Shown: positions 35,100 to 47,539 of the stretch, piece after piece | Layout of the letters: every line of letters begins with the position of its first letter | Position numbering within the stretch: position 1 is the stretch's first letter | Origin: Lepturacanthus savala | Taxonomy: Eukaryota; Chordata; Actinopteri; Scombriformes; Trichiuridae | Reading direction: 5' to 3' | Length of the DNA: 64,000 nucleotides | Assembly (NCBI GenBank): GCA_030544235.1 | Contig: CM060469.1 | Location: forward strand, 6,992,017-7,056,016 | Notes under the pieces: generated by a model | What the model was told of the DNA's origin: nothing | What the model saw: only the letters and a program-made list of their open reading frames with translations | Database searches by the model: none | Position numbers and translations under genes: made by a program

Positions 35100-35975
35100 A
35101 TTTATTTAGTCTCTAATTGATATTTATTTACACAATTTCTGGTTTCTAGTTATTATCTGGTTATCATTTATACAGTCTATGGTTTATGGGTATGTATTTA
35201 GTCCGGTTATTTATACAGCCTCTGGTTTGTAGTTATTTATACAGTTTCTCCTTCATGGTTATTTATTTAGTCTATTTAATATTTACACAGTACTTCATGG
35301 TTATTTACACAGCTTTTGGTTTATTTATACATCCTCTGGTTTATATTTATTCACACAAACTCTGGTTTATATTTATTCACACAAACTCTGGTTTATATTT
35401 AATTACACAGTTTCTAGTTTATTTATACAGTCTCTGGATTATAGTTATTTATACAGTCTCTGGATTATAGTTATTTATACAGTCTCTGGATTATAGTTAT
35501 TTATACAATCTGGTTTATGGTTATTTATTTAGTATGGTTATTATTTACAATGTCGGTGTTATGGTTATTTACACAATCTCTGGTTTATTTACTCAACATT
35601 TAGTCTATTTAGGCTAAACAATCTCTGATTTACAGTTAATACAGTCTGTTTTATAGTTATTTACACAATCTGGTTTATTTATACAGTCTCTGATTTATAG
35701 ACACATACATAATCTGGTGTATAGTTATTTATACAGTCTCTGGTTTATGGTTATTTATTTAGTATGGTTATTATTTACAATGTCTGTGTTATGGTTATTT
35801 ACACAATCTCTGGTTTATTGTATTTGTAGTGTATTTATGCTATACAGTCTCTGATTTATAGTTAATATAGTCTGGTTTATGGTTACTTCCGCACTCTCTG
35901 GTTTATAGATATTTACACAGTCCCTGTTTTATTTACACAGCCTCTGGTTTATAGTTATTTACAGTCTCTGGTTTA
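35100..35975 (+). repeat. Degenerate AT-rich minisatellite upstream of BEND3
   Basis: About 25-30 diverged copies of a roughly 24-27 base unit built on TTTATACAGTCTCTGG and TTTATAGTTA. Three copies near 35,427-35,505 are identical 26-mers. A larger block (GGTTATTTATTTAGTATGGTT and following) occurs twice, at about 35,518 and 35,747. It ends some 15 bases before the BEND3 promoter. Confidence 0.85.
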
Positions 35976-35989
35976 TAGTTGAGCCATGT

Positions 35990-36400
35990 TTCCTGCTCAC
36001 AGCTGTGCGGAAGTGACACAGCAGACGCGCGCGCCGTCACGTCACGCGAGAAAGCGCAGAAGCAGCAGCGAGAAGGGGAAGAAAAAAAAAAACACATTAC
36101 CAACAACAAGAAGAACAGTTACCTGCGAATAAAGCAGCGGGACACTGCGCAGACATGTCAAACACACCGCTAACAGCCCCGAAGGAGCGCGTGGACCCCT
36201 AAAGGTGAGTCGCTCGCGCGCGTTTACCGATAATTTTATTCCAAAAAAAAAAAAAAAGAGTCCGAAGAGGAGCCCGCAGGAGACTCGTCCACGCAAACAC
36301 TGCCGCGTCATTAACACTCACTAACAAGAGTGTTGCACAACTAAAGCGACGCGGCGCGTGGACGTCCACCATGACGCGCGCGCCGTCGTTGGAAACGGTG
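35990..36400 (+). promoter_or_regulatory. BEND3 promoter and 5' non-coding exon region (CpG-rich)
   Basis: CpG density rises abruptly here. TGCGGAAGTGAC (ETS-type) and GTCACGTCACGCG (CRE/E-box-type) lie at 36,006-36,050, close together as in TATA-less housekeeping promoters. Two good splice donors follow: AAAG/GTGAGT at 36,205 and AACG/GTGAGT at 36,398. Either could join the first coding exon at 36,804. Confidence 0.6.
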
Positions 36401-36806
36401 AGTTTGTGACGGGACAGAAAAAATAAAACATTGCGCGCAGCTGCTTTTTTTTTTTTCCTCCTGGTGTTTTGGTTCAAGGGTCCATGGGCGGAAGAATGAG
36501 GAAGTGTCCTGGTTAATGAAGGCTGCAGGAGAGCTGGGGAGGTAACTCGGTGCAGAGTGCACGCCGACAGGAAAAAAACAGGACGTTCCTACTTTACTTT
36601 GCTGGGGAGAACACAAATGAGACATTTCGACGTGTTGTATTTGCAAAAAAAAAAAAGCAAATCCAGTCTGCAAGTTCACGTGTTTGCCTGTTTGTCCTTA
36701 ACGTTATCATACCAGCAGCTACTGCTGATTATATCTGTTAACCAAGCTTAGTTTATAGGTTCTGAATGTGTGGTGACATGTTATTATTCTTATTTTCTTT
36801 TAGGCT

Positions 36807-39800
36807 ATGAATTCCTCTGAGTATGGGGAAGTTTCAGATGAAGCGATGCTTGAGAAAGGTGAGAATTCAGCGTGGTTACATGCACACAAGTAGCCTGGTT
36901 TTCTGGATAAGCTGTTTACATGCAACATAAGAAACCAGATTAATATCCCAGTTTACATGACTATAACGGTATCTGGTCATTTCTCTACGTAAAAAGAATG
37001 TTCCAAACTCTGAATGAGGCATTTCCATGCAACACCATCCGGGTTCCTATTGGAGTTCTCCCTGTGTAGTTCATACAGGTTCCTAAAAGCAGGATAAGGT
37101 GTCTTCAACCAGGATACTCTGCAAGTAATGAGCTCAGAATGATACACTCAAGTTCTCATATTGTGAACTTGTGATATTTATAATAAGTATATATATTTTT
37201 CATAAAAACCTGCACGTTATGGCATAGATTTTCTGATGAAATGGGCAGCATGAAACAAAACACTAGTCCTTCAAAAACCTATAGTTTCAGATGAAATATA
37301 TGTTGATTAGCTGCTTTAAATAAGCCAGTATCCTTCATTTGTTATGTATCTGTAGGTTATTAACTGTTAATAAATGTGCATCAGAATTGCTTTAACAACC
37401 TGATAATCAACATTTTTTTTATAGAACACAAGCATGTCCAAGATGTTAAGGAGGAGGCAGAGGACTTTGCTATTTGTGAGCCACCTGAAGGAGGAAGAGG
37501 AGGAGGAGGAGGATCTCCTGGGGCCACTGAGGCCGGTAAGCGGACTTCTGCAGAGATGGATCCTGACACCAACAGGTCCACCAGCAGCAAGAGAGCCAGA
37601 GTCTCTGTGGAGGTGAGCTAAACTTAGACGGCTAAACACGATGGACCTTATTTACTCTGTACGCAGTGTGTTTCTACTGTAAAATGTGTTCCTGTGCTGT
37701 TTATTCTTGTCCAGATGAGGCGCCACTTGATGGATGAGAGCAGCAGACATGAGCCTCTGTGCCTCACCACGACCGGGGAGAAGAGGGACCAGGAGAAAAC
37801 CAGAGCCTCCTATAGAAAGCCCCTCTTCAGCATCTCCCACAGGATCTCAGAGAAGAGGAACACGCCGAGTCTGGAGCAGCAGGCGACTCAAGGCGCCGTA
37901 AATCAGCTCGGCTATGGCGGCGTCCTCCCGTCCAAGGTGCAAAACCCGGAGGAAAACGGCTCCTCGGAGGCCTTCTCCGCCACGGACGCTTCGGGCCAGG
38001 CCTCGGCGGACTCCAACCTCTACCCGCTGATCGAGAAGATGTTTTTCATCCTCAACACGCTCAACTCGAGCATGACGCAGCTGCACAGCAAAGTGGACTT
38101 GTTAACCCTTGAAGTCATGCGGATCAAGAAGCAGATCAGACCGGCTGAGGCGGTGACAGAGTTCCAGCCTCCTCCCGATTATCTGCTAACAAGCGATGAA
38201 TTGAATCAGCTGACAGAGCAAACATCCAGCCCCGGGGAGCTGGGCTGTCGCCTGCTGGTGCATCTGTTCCCGGAGCTGTTCAAGGCCAGGGAGTGCTCTC
38301 ACGACTGCGTGGCGAGCAAGCGGACTCTGGAGCCCCTGCACCTGCAGCTGATCCGCAACTACGTGGAGGTGTGCTACCCCTCGGTGAAGAACGGCGGCGT
38401 CTGGCAGGAGGAATGCCTCCTACAGATCAACGATTTCTTCAACCGCTTCTGGGCCCAGAGGGACGCGGAGAGCGCCCGGCTGCTGCTCCGGAAGCAGACG
38501 GTGGCGGGTGCCGGGATCAAGGCGGAGCCGCCCCAGACCTACCGGTTCATCAACGAGCAGGGACAGGAGGAGCACCTGTCTCTGGAGAACCAGCAGGGAG
38601 GCCTGGTCGCGTCGGGGCTCGCCTTCAACGCCCAAGGAGCAGAGGAGCTGGACGAGTTCTCCTCCCCGGAGGACTTTGTTGTTTTTCTCATGCACCGGCT
38701 CTTCCCCGAGGTCTTCGAGGAGGGGAAAATGCCGGAAGGCTCCAACGGTTTCGGCAGCGTGGGGCAGCTGATTCTGGACTCGGACAAGATGGATATAATA
38801 AGGAAGTACATGGAGGCGAATTTTCCCGACGTGCCTGAGGACAGCTGGCTTCAGGTGTGCATCCAGCACATGGAGGACGCACTGGAGGGTCCTCACAGCA
38901 ACGGGAACGGGAGCGAACCCGATAATATCACAGACGAGGGCTACGACCTGGCCAGCCTTCCTGAAGATGTCTCTATTATTAAGGTCCCAGAGGTCGGCGA
39001 TTACGAACGTCCTAGCCGCAAGTCCAAAAAATCGCTGCTCACGCCCGTAGACTTTGACAATCTGGAGATCCCCCCGCCGGACTTCACTGTCCCGCAGGAG
39101 TTCCTCCTGTCCAAGGAGCAGCTGAAGAACAACTATGAATGTAGCCTGTCCATTGGGAACTTCGCCTCCCGGCTGCTGGTGCTCATGTTCCCCGAGCTCT
39201 TCACCCACGAGAACGCGCGGAAACAGTACAACTGCAGCGGCTCCCTGGGCAAGAAGCAGCTGGACCCCGTCCGCGTGAACCTGATCCGCCATTACGTGCA
39301 GCTGGTCTACTCGCGGGCCAGGAACGACCGGGTGTGGATGCTGGAGTTCGTGGGCAAGCTGGACGAGAGGTGCCGGAGGCGCGACACGGAGCAGAGGAGG
39401 TCCTACCTGCAGCAGCGGAAAGTCTACGGCCAGGACTCGGACCAGGACTTCCTCTGCCAGCTGAACCAGCTCAATCCGGAGAACACGAGGGAGGATCCGG
39501 ATATTCCCTCATTACCCCCCGAGAAAAGCAGTAAAGACTTTTGCAAAATCCCCCTGGACGAGCTGACCGTGTCCACGCCGGACTTCCCAGTACCTTCCGT
39601 CTACCTGCTCTCGGACACCGAGGTGCGGGAAATCGTCCAGCAGAGCCTGTCCGTCGGGAACTTCGCCGCCCGGCTGCTGGTGCGCCTGTTCCCCGAGCTC
39701 TTCACCCAGGAAAACCTGCGGCTGCAGTACAACCATTCGGGGGCCTGCAACAAGAAGCAGCTGGACCCGGTGCGCCTCAGACTGATCCGTCACTACGTGG

Positions 39801-39940
39801 AGACGGTGTACCCTGTGGACAAGATGGAGGAGGTCTGGCACTACGAGTGCGTGCCGAGCATCGACGAACGCTGCCGGCGCCCCAATCGCAAGAAGTGTGA
39901 CATTCTCAAGAAGGCCAAGAGGTCAAGCACTGTGTCCTAG
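36807..39940 (+). CDS. bend3: BEND3, BEN domain-containing protein 3
   Basis: Nuclear repressor that binds DNA through BEN domains. In mammals it is linked to heterochromatin, rDNA silencing and bivalent promoters. Coding exons: 36,807-36,858, 37,425-37,612 and 37,715-39,940 (TAG 39,938), giving 821 residues, close to the mammalian length. The start MNSSEYGE parallels human MNSTEF. Four BEN domains lie at about residues 235-325, 396-480, 536-630 and 705-800. The last two are highly conserved (SIGNFASRLLVLMFPELF, SVGNFAARLLVRLFPELF). A coiled-coil-like stretch near 190-220 (SKVDLLTLEVMRIKKQI) precedes the first. The second BEN domain is the most divergent. The large last exon is GC-rich, unlike its AT-rich surroundings. 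Confidence 0.97.
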
Positions 39941-40456
39941 TTACAGTAACTCCGCAGTCTGGCGATACTTTTTTTTTTTTTGTCATAAAAAATAATTGCA
40001 CAGCATATAAAGTGAAAATGCATTGTCGAACTTTTACAAACTGTCCTTATGTAGGATGAAGCCAAGCTGTTACGAGTTTCTTCAGTACTATTCCTAGTCA
40101 GACTTTACCTTTTGACTACAGCAGTAGATGTTGTAGCTTACGTAGTATTATTATTGTTGGATAAAGAGTTAAAACAGCTTCTATTTATAAGCCAAAACTG
40201 TCCTAGCTTATCTAACATACTTTGTTGATAAATGTTGTAGCTTTAAAAATAACGATAGTAGCTAATAGCATATATCACACATTTGCTATATGGATAGAAC
40301 TGAATCACAATGATGTGATGTATTTCCATTGCAGTTACTGATGTAGCATTGTGCCACCACTGTTTTAATAACAACGTGCTTATGTTAAGCCTTCTTATAG
40401 AAGTTTATATTATAAAGACAATTTAACATGACAATGGATCATGATAACCTATTTCT

Positions 40457-40462
40457 AATAAA
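40457..40462 (+). terminator. BEND3 poly(A) signal candidate
   Basis: AATAAA about 520 bases after the BEND3 stop codon. Other A-rich variants lie nearer, so the exact end of the transcript is not fixed. Confidence 0.35.
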
Positions 40463-40469
40463 ATCACAA

Positions 40470-41280
40470 TTACAAATACGACTGGCCTGTTTCACATTAA
40501 CAGCTGTGTATGTTTTGACTGGTTCAAATTTAGTTTTTCTGCATCTAATCTCTTCATCAACTATAACAAAAGAGGTGAAGATGTTAAGTATCATGGGATT
40601 TTATATTAACATTAGCTCGGGCTGTTTCTCTAATAACTTAAGATTCAGAGGTCTGATGACTAAAATCAGATAAAGATAGCTTTAAAAACCCACAGATCTC
40701 AGAGAAATGTGGCTTAAAACTGGATAAAAAGTTAACTGGATAAAAAGTTAACAGAGGCAGCCACGTACCGTCGCTTTATCAGATTAAATTAATGTTAAAA
40801 TTAAGATTTTCTCTAGGTTTGAGAATTGTTGGAAAATATTTCGGACACTGAAAGTACACAACTCCACATATTTAACATAGATCTATTCATTTTTATGCAT
40901 ATATATTTTTTTCACACACTCCCTGAAAACAGGAATATTGCTGATACTTACCATTTTCTACTTTTGCTTTGGAAAAAAAGAAATGATTGAGTAGGTTTAT
41001 TAAAAGGTAACATGAAAGGAAAAGCAAAACGTTCCCAAATATTGAGTCAAATGCAAACGTATTAAGTTACAAGCCATTAACTTGTGTGATCTCATCAGAT
41101 TCCCCAAACTTCCAAGTGCTTTATTCGAAGTCCCACAGTAAAATTGGGAAAGGAAAACGCAAAATCTTTCACCTGAACAGCATCTTAATGTCTACAACCA
41201 TTAAGAAGTGTTAACCTTTACATTATACTGTATGGAATCCATCCATTCAAATACCATTTGATGCCTTTCATATCTCTGCA
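40470..41280. other. Short intergenic spacer between convergent BEND3 and MTRES1
   Basis: AT-rich sequence with no gene or clear repeat. It probably contains the 3' ends of both transcripts. Confidence 0.5.
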
Positions 41281-41285
41281 TGATC

Positions 41286-41291
41286 TTTATT
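41286..41291 (-). terminator. MTRES1 poly(A) signal
   Basis: AATAAA on the minus strand, about 30 bases after the MTRES1 stop codon at 41,323. This implies a very short 3' UTR. Confidence 0.6.
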
Positions 41292-41322
41292 GGCATTACA
41301 GTCCACACTGTCCTTGTCGAGC

Positions 41323-42703
41323 TCAGGACTTGAAAGCCTCATTGATGGGCAGCTGGACATGTTTCCAGCGCCTCAAGGCAACTTGATGCTTGTCTTTCTG
41401 CGATTGATCTAAAACCCCTTTGAAGACGATTCTCATCAGAGTAACAGTGTTTGTGTCTTTGTTCTCTGAGACCACCAGATCCAACGTGTCCCCGACTTTC
41501 ACCTGGAAAAAAAAAGGAACAAAACATACGGACGAAATTTATTATTAGACGCGACTGCAAAGATTATGTAAATGTGTGAATCGGGAGCTGGAATATGTCA
41601 CTTACAGCTTTACTTTTCTTGATGAGCTTATGTCCATTTAGTCTGAGCTTGTGTTCGTAGAGGGCGTCCTCGATTTTACTGTGACAAGACAAAGGGATGT
41701 TGGTTTCTACTGTGGTCGTACAGGTAAGGTTTTAACTCCCTGCTGGGTTGCAGGTATTTCTATTTCTCTATGGGATTCCTGGTCCTGGAGGGCTGGTGTG
41801 GGTGCAGGATTTTGTTCCAATCAAGCAGTAACACACTTTATTCTACTAATGAAGGTCCAGAGCAAGAACTCCAGTGGTTGATTAGTAGAATCAGGTGTGT
41901 TACTGCTTGATTGGAGTAAAAACCTGCACCAACACAGGCCCTTCAGGACCAGGATTACCCAAACCCTGGTTCAAGCGTCCAAATTCTCTTACCTGGCATG
42001 AAGTGTTTTCTTATATATATATTTCATGTTCAATAATAAATGGAATGCAACAATGGAAATAAGTCTGGGACTTAGTCTAGGTCACTACCACTAGCAGTGG
42101 TCCTAAATATGCATCATCTCACACTTTTATGCAGCATTTCACTCAATTGGTTGAAAAACTCAAAGTTGATAAAACCCATTCAACCACTGGACTTTTCTTT
42201 AAAGATGGAAGTAAGAGAAGATTCCCTCCAAATCTGAGAGCAAGCCAACGTGAACCGACTCACTTGCGTGCCATGTCCAGTCCGGCTTTCATGATGACGT
42301 CGTAACGGAAGGACTGCACGTACTTCACCAAGTCTTTATAGTCTTTTGGCAGATTCGGGTCCTGATCCGCCTCGTCTTCGTAATCTGTGTCTTCAGGGTC
42401 CTTTTCATCCTCTTCCTCCTCGTCGTCCTCCTCCACCCTCGCTGCTCGACCGGCGTTTTTCTTCTTGCTGCTTTTGAACCTCAGGTGTTGGAGGGACCAG
42501 CTCCTGACGGGGTCTCGGCCACGGAGGGCGGGCCGGTGGCAGCCGAGCACCGGGAACGCCGAGCAGCCCCACAGCTGCCGCGTGTGGATGGTCCTGGGAC
42601 TCCATTCCGTCTGCCGGAGTCCGTATCCGGCTGCGAGCAGGTGGCGGGGGTTCAGCCTCCCGAGCTGCCTCATGGCCAACGCCTGCACCACCAAACTCTG
42701 CAT
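41323..42703 (-). CDS. mtres1: MTRES1, mitochondrial transcription rescue factor 1 (C6orf203 homologue)
   Basis: Mitochondrial RNA-binding protein with an S4-like domain. In human cells it protects mitochondrial transcription under stress and takes part in rescue of stalled mitoribosomes. Coding exons on the minus strand: 42,703-42,264, 41,678-41,606 and 41,502-41,323, all with consensus splice sites, giving 230 residues (human about 240). The basic, Leu/Arg-rich N-terminus (MQSLVVQALAMRQLGRL) fits a mitochondrial import signal. An acidic stretch follows (EEDDEEEEDEKDPEDTDYED). The S4-like part runs from about residue 125 (VKYVQSFRYDVIMKAGLDMA, then LRLNGHKLIKKSKAVKVGDT). The ATG at 42,703 is the first in the exon, whose acceptor is at 42,724; an upstream non-coding exon must exist. 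It converges with BEND3, as in human 6q21. Confidence 0.95.
41774..41957. mobile_element. Foldback MITE in MTRES1 intron
   Basis: Two arms of about 60 bases are near-perfect reverse complements. They begin ATTCCTGGTCCTGGAGGGC and end CTTCAGGACCAGGATTA, with CAATCAAGCAGTAACACAC opposite GTGTGTTACTGCTTGATTG. About 60 bases separate the arms. This CCTGGTCCTGGAGGGC palindrome is a familiar fish repeat (from memory). Confidence 0.8.
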
Positions 42704-42723
42704 GTCGGTGCTCCACCCGGCCA

Positions 42724-43217
42724 CTGAGAAACACAAGGCAAAATAGTCACATGCAATGTTCACATATAATAGCAGTTCATAAAATACATGTCAAATCATG
42801 TCAGTAAAAAGGAGCCTAATAAATTGGTTAAAAGAAAATGTATGTAATGTACAATGTTAGGAAGTATTATGCTTAATGACTGGGTCAAATGAAGTGGTAT
42901 TAATAATATCAGCTGGTAGAATTAATCTATTCTTATGGTTTAAAAGTCATCTGAAGCGGTGGGTGTTAAACTGCAGGTGTGTGAGTGCATCTATACATTT
43001 ATTTTTACTATCACAGCTATTATAGTGTATATATGTGTGTTATTTCTGTGCATGCATGTATGTATAACTGGATGTGTGTGTATTTGGAAGGGAGGAAGGA
43101 TGGAAGGAAATAAGAAAGGAGTGAGAGAAATATAGAAGGAGAGAATGAGGAGGTGGAAATGAGGAGGTGGACCCTCCTGGGTCTCAGGAGGCTATGCATC
43201 ATGCTTCCTACACATTA

Positions 43218-43256
<39 letters not shown>

Positions 43257-43489
43257 CAGAAACCAATTTCCAAAATAGATTGATCAGACCATATTTACGT
43301 ATGAGTACAAATAATTGGCTGTTTTTTCCTCCATATTTTCATATTATACCCTGCAGCATAACCTAAAATAGAAATTTACTTTCAAAATAAAAGCCTGACT
43401 CAAAGCTTCCATTTTTTTTTTTTTTACTTTTGCACATGTCTTATTTATAGAGCAGTGATAACATGAGAAGCACACGTTAGCACTAAATC
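42724..43489. other. 5' intron of MTRES1 with (TA)n run
   Basis: AT-rich sequence with a GGAAGGAAGG-type stretch near 43,080-43,140 and a pure TA run at 43,222-43,254. The upstream non-coding MTRES1 exon was not located with confidence. Confidence 0.4.
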
Positions 43490-43600
43490 ATGTTTGTTTA
43501 TTCCGGAAGTGATTATTTTAATGCCACGCATGGAAGCGACAGTTACTGCTGTCCTCGTGCTAGTGTAACTCCTTTGATGTGAGCCGCCGCTTGTCCCTTT
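43490..43600 (-). promoter_or_regulatory. Candidate MTRES1 promoter
   Basis: It contains TTCCGGAAGTGATT (ETS/GABP-type site, 43,501 onward) in a short unique, GC-richer stretch upstream of the MTRES1 coding exon. GABP sites are common in promoters of nuclear genes for mitochondrial proteins. A repeat-family R1 copy starts about 30 bases further away. Tentative. Confidence 0.3.
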
Positions 43601-43628
43601 GATCATCATCAAGTCTCAGCTTGACATT

Positions 43629-44412
43629 GTTTTCAGGCTAAAGTTGCTGTGCAGCTAACTGCTAACTAGAAATACTTTTCCCCGGTAGGTATCGAGTTTG
43701 TTACCCAACAAATACGCTGCAGACGGTTTTATTTCGCTGCTAAAAGCTAAATGTGAAGTTCCTGACGTGCAGTTATTATCAGGTATTCCACTCACCTTTG
43801 AATTAGGAATTAACCTTTCACTGTTTGTTACTGAAGCTGCTTCAACGCCACCTATTAGCAGCTGTTTGTGTGACTGCTGCCACCCATCGCACCGGAGGAG
43901 CAAAAAACATGTTTTTATACAGGAATAAAACAGAAATCACAAAGAATATTCAAGATTTAACCTGTTAAAATCCAAAACCATCTGATACAACGGTAGCATT
44001 GAGTTTTATTGAGTTTTATAGATATATTGCATGGGAAAACCTCAGCTACAACGCTAAATAAAGTGTTTTTATCTGTATTAAAAGACACAAAATCCACATA
44101 GGAAATTAGATTATTATATAATATCAGTAGTAGAGCTGCAACTAACCACTATTTTGATATTTAATTTATATTTGAGCTGTTTTTGCAATTATTTGATTAT
44201 GTCCTTTCTCTCATTTTAAACATCTTAAGAATATTCTTCATGTTCTCTAATGATCCTCAGTGTGATTTCTATGATTTTATGGACAAATAATTTGAATCTT
44301 TGAATTCTTATCTTATTAATCATTGATATTTGCATTCCAGATAATTTAGCTTTCAAGATTTTGGGGATTCAGTTTGGTCTTATTTTAAGTTTTAAATAAA
44401 GTAATTTTATCT
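43629..44412 (+). repeat. Dispersed repeat family R1, copy 2
   Basis: It is nearly identical to 27,239 onward for about 300 bases, then similar with indels to the end near 44,410. It keeps an extra CTGCCACCCATCGCACCGG segment missing from copy 1. Same orientation as the other copies. Confidence 0.8.
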
Positions 44413-47400
44413 GCCTACAACATGTGTGGTGACTACATATATATATATATATATATTACCCTTATATCAGTACAGTATTATATGCAGAAACACCTCAGAC
44501 TATGTTAATGTTTCATTTTCTTTGCCTAAACTAGACAATATGCCAATATTAGCGATATTGATTGTCTACATCAGAATCAGTCTTCAATCTTTATTGCTCA
44601 AGTATTTTTACACATATATGAAATTTGACTCTGATTTAGTTCCCTTAATGTTAGATTATATTCAAATATTGTAATATATCCACTATATGCAATATGTTTT
44701 ACAACACTGAAATATCATTGTATGTTTTTTTTTCTTTATTTCTGTTGAACAGTGTTCTGCAGTCTTCACCAGAGGGGAGATGCTGGAACAGCTTCTGTCC
44801 TGGTTGTTTCTGCAGTGATTTCTCTGTTTCCTGACTCATGACTGGGAGATCAGGTCAGTACCAGTGATCTTTTCTGCAGACGTGACTGTCTGCTGTAACA
44901 GTATATGAGAAATTAATAATGCAGGAAATCAAAGACAAGCTAACAGCTGCAGAGATGTAATGTGGTTTTATCACTGCTTCTTGATTTATGCTCATACAAT
45001 GTTATATATGTTTTTTATACCCCAGTAAGAATAGAATTCGTATTAATGTTATTTATAATCAAGTTAAATAAGTAAATTCTGTTTTTTGCTAAAAGAGTAC
45101 ATATTTTTATGTTTATCTGCTATGGTTTAAAAAAAATTGCACATATTCAGAAACTGTGCCTTAAAAGGAGCGGTCAGGACATCTGTGATGTCATAACTAT
45201 ACAGTCACCGCCCACTCCCCCAATTACAGCCATTCAAATGAGCCAATCAGAGAAGAGGATCATTAATATTAATGACAGAAAAGACCCTGTTCTTCTGAGA
45301 ACTACAGACAGAGGCATGAGAGGAGAGATTATTAAACTATATTAATAGTATATGTTTAACTATTTTATTATTAAATAATATTTTAATTATATTATGAAAC
45401 TATATTTGATGTTTAAATGATGTTTGATACTTAAAATCAGTGGAAAAGTGTAGGAAAAGTGTACAAACCTTTGGTGGAGGTGGACAAAATATCAAAAACA
45501 AAAATAAAATTAACATAAATTATCATTTATATAGTATAAGTCCTGTGTATAACTGGAAAAGCAGTGGTGTTACTAATGGCTTCGATACCCCTGTTCTATT
45601 AAAGTGTCCCAGTAAGTCATGAACTATACCAGCATAATGAATCAGATGAATAGAATCTTGTCATCATTCATTTTTCCATGACATGAAAAAAATATAAGCC
45701 TCAAACTCTCCACTGTGATTTTTCCAGAAAGTGCGAGACTCCAAGCCACGACATTTTCCTTTTTGTTTCAATATACACAGGTTTGCCAGAGATATTTATT
45801 GCAACTTTTATTTTTCCAGCATAAGATAATCCAAATACATATTTTAAAAGGTAATCAAGTTATCTATACAGCCCATTTGATTATTACGACAAGAACATTT
45901 TTAAATATTGTACAAGAAAGGATACGCTTTAAGTTGCTGTGTACTGTTGTGTGTCTGAGCCGTTACGTATTTATCAATATATTGTCTTGAATATTTTATT
46001 ACCTCGAGGGAATTTACATCAACATTCAGCTTCACTACAATTCATAATGTCTATTGTTACTTCAAGTGCATAATACTGGTGTCACTACATTATTGAAAAC
46101 AACGTAAGAAGGAGATATTATTTGCTAGGATGCATACAATATGTTCCCGTTAGATGTTGTAGAAAAGTCGATATTATAAATATTGTACGTATGTCTATGT
46201 GTAAACGTAAGTGCATTTACATCCTTGCATATACTGCCTGTAAACTCTACTAGAACGAGCCAGATGAGTCAAATGTCAGGAACCAAACTCTCTTCTGGAA
46301 ACACAGTGGCATGTACAATGAAATCACCACTTTACAGATGAAAAATGGAGCATTGTTCCTTTAGTATAGACACATAATGAATATAATAATCATTTATGCT
46401 GGTGGTTTACATTCAGGTATGTTTTATGGTTTATAACACGTCGTGGAAATCATGCAAATTCAGGCATGGATTTAACGACCTTATGATCTTTTCGCTGCTA
46501 AACATACAAAGATTTTGGTTTGTGAGACAGATACTGTGATAATGTTTGTGACTGACGTGACATCCACCTGTTAAAATGTGTTTAATGTAAACCTCTTTAC
46601 CTTTTCTGACCACAAGACTAATGTAATGAGACATTGACGTGTTTGTACCACAGTTGCCGGCAGGTCTCGACGTGGCAGTGGGCAGCAAAAAAGTCTCATT
46701 TCAACTGCTTGATTGATTATGAGTGTGTTTTAGTCCATAGATGTTTAAGGTTAAGGTTGTTTTTGTGTTTGTATTCAGCCCACGGCTCAGTCAAGTCAAA
46801 TCAAACGTTAACAGAACAAATCCACAGTAAACGCCTTCTGTGACTTTCTTATTTCCTCGCAAATACCCAAACTTTGACAATCACATTGAGTTTTTTTTTC
46901 CAACGTCTACAGTAGAGGTTTGTAGGAAAGGAAAAAAAATGTTTCAGAAATGTAAAACATCAACTGTAAACATCAGGTTTAAAGTGTCAGTCTCTCAACT
47001 TGCAAAAGCTGCCATATAGCACCAACAGTCAACAGTCTAACAGAGAGAAATCCACTGAAGAAGAAGCAGAAATATTAATTATAACAGTTTTTTCATACCA
47101 CAGTAGCCTCAATAGTTCAGAATGCAACTTGTTTAGACTTTTTTTTATCTGACTTGTTATGTTATTATGTGACTTTTCACCTATGCACATAACCCACGAC
47201 TGAAAAGGAAAAGCTCATTATCTTCAGGTCATTGAAAGGCATTCTGGGAAATGTAGAAAGTTAAACTGAAGTACAAAAAGATGAGGCAGGTTGAGAAAAA
47301 GTAAGTACACCCAAAAAAGTATATTGCACCACTTCCTCGAGATATAAGAAATGAAATTGTCCAAACATACACATATCGGTGTAACAGTGACTGAAAGTAT

Positions 47401-47530
47401 CCAAGAGTTCATTTGTCTCTTATGGACTGGAGGGTTTCAGGTTGACCAGTGTCTCTTTTTGAGTTGCATAAGCGTGACAATTGTAATTATTTAATTCAAT
47501 TCCTCCTTTTGCTTTTCTCTTGAGATGATG
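44413..47530. other. Intergenic, AT-rich with retroelement-like fragments
   Basis: 44,560-44,880 carries words common in dispersed fish repeats (ATCAGAATCAGTCTTCAATC, GTTCTGCAGTCTTCACCAGA). 45,180-45,310 resembles the inner part of the TTAA-type MITEs. The rest is unique AT-rich sequence, and part of it may be the TMEM151B 3' UTR. No gene was recognised. Confidence 0.4.
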
Positions 47531-47533
47531 GTC

Positions 47534-47539
47534 TTTATT
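47534..47539 (-). terminator. TMEM151B poly(A) signal candidate
   Basis: AATAAA on the minus strand about 510 bases after the TMEM151B stop codon. Other signals lie further on, so this is only a candidate. Confidence 0.25.

Noticed and set aside
35100..35975. CRISPR-like array
   Set aside because: Repeat units are degenerate and contiguous without unique spacers; a minisatellite in a vertebrate genome.
38420..39292. 290-codon minus-strand frame opposite BEND3
   Set aside because: Shadow of the GC-rich BEND3 exon. The plus strand matches BEND3 over its whole length and the minus frame has no recognisable family.
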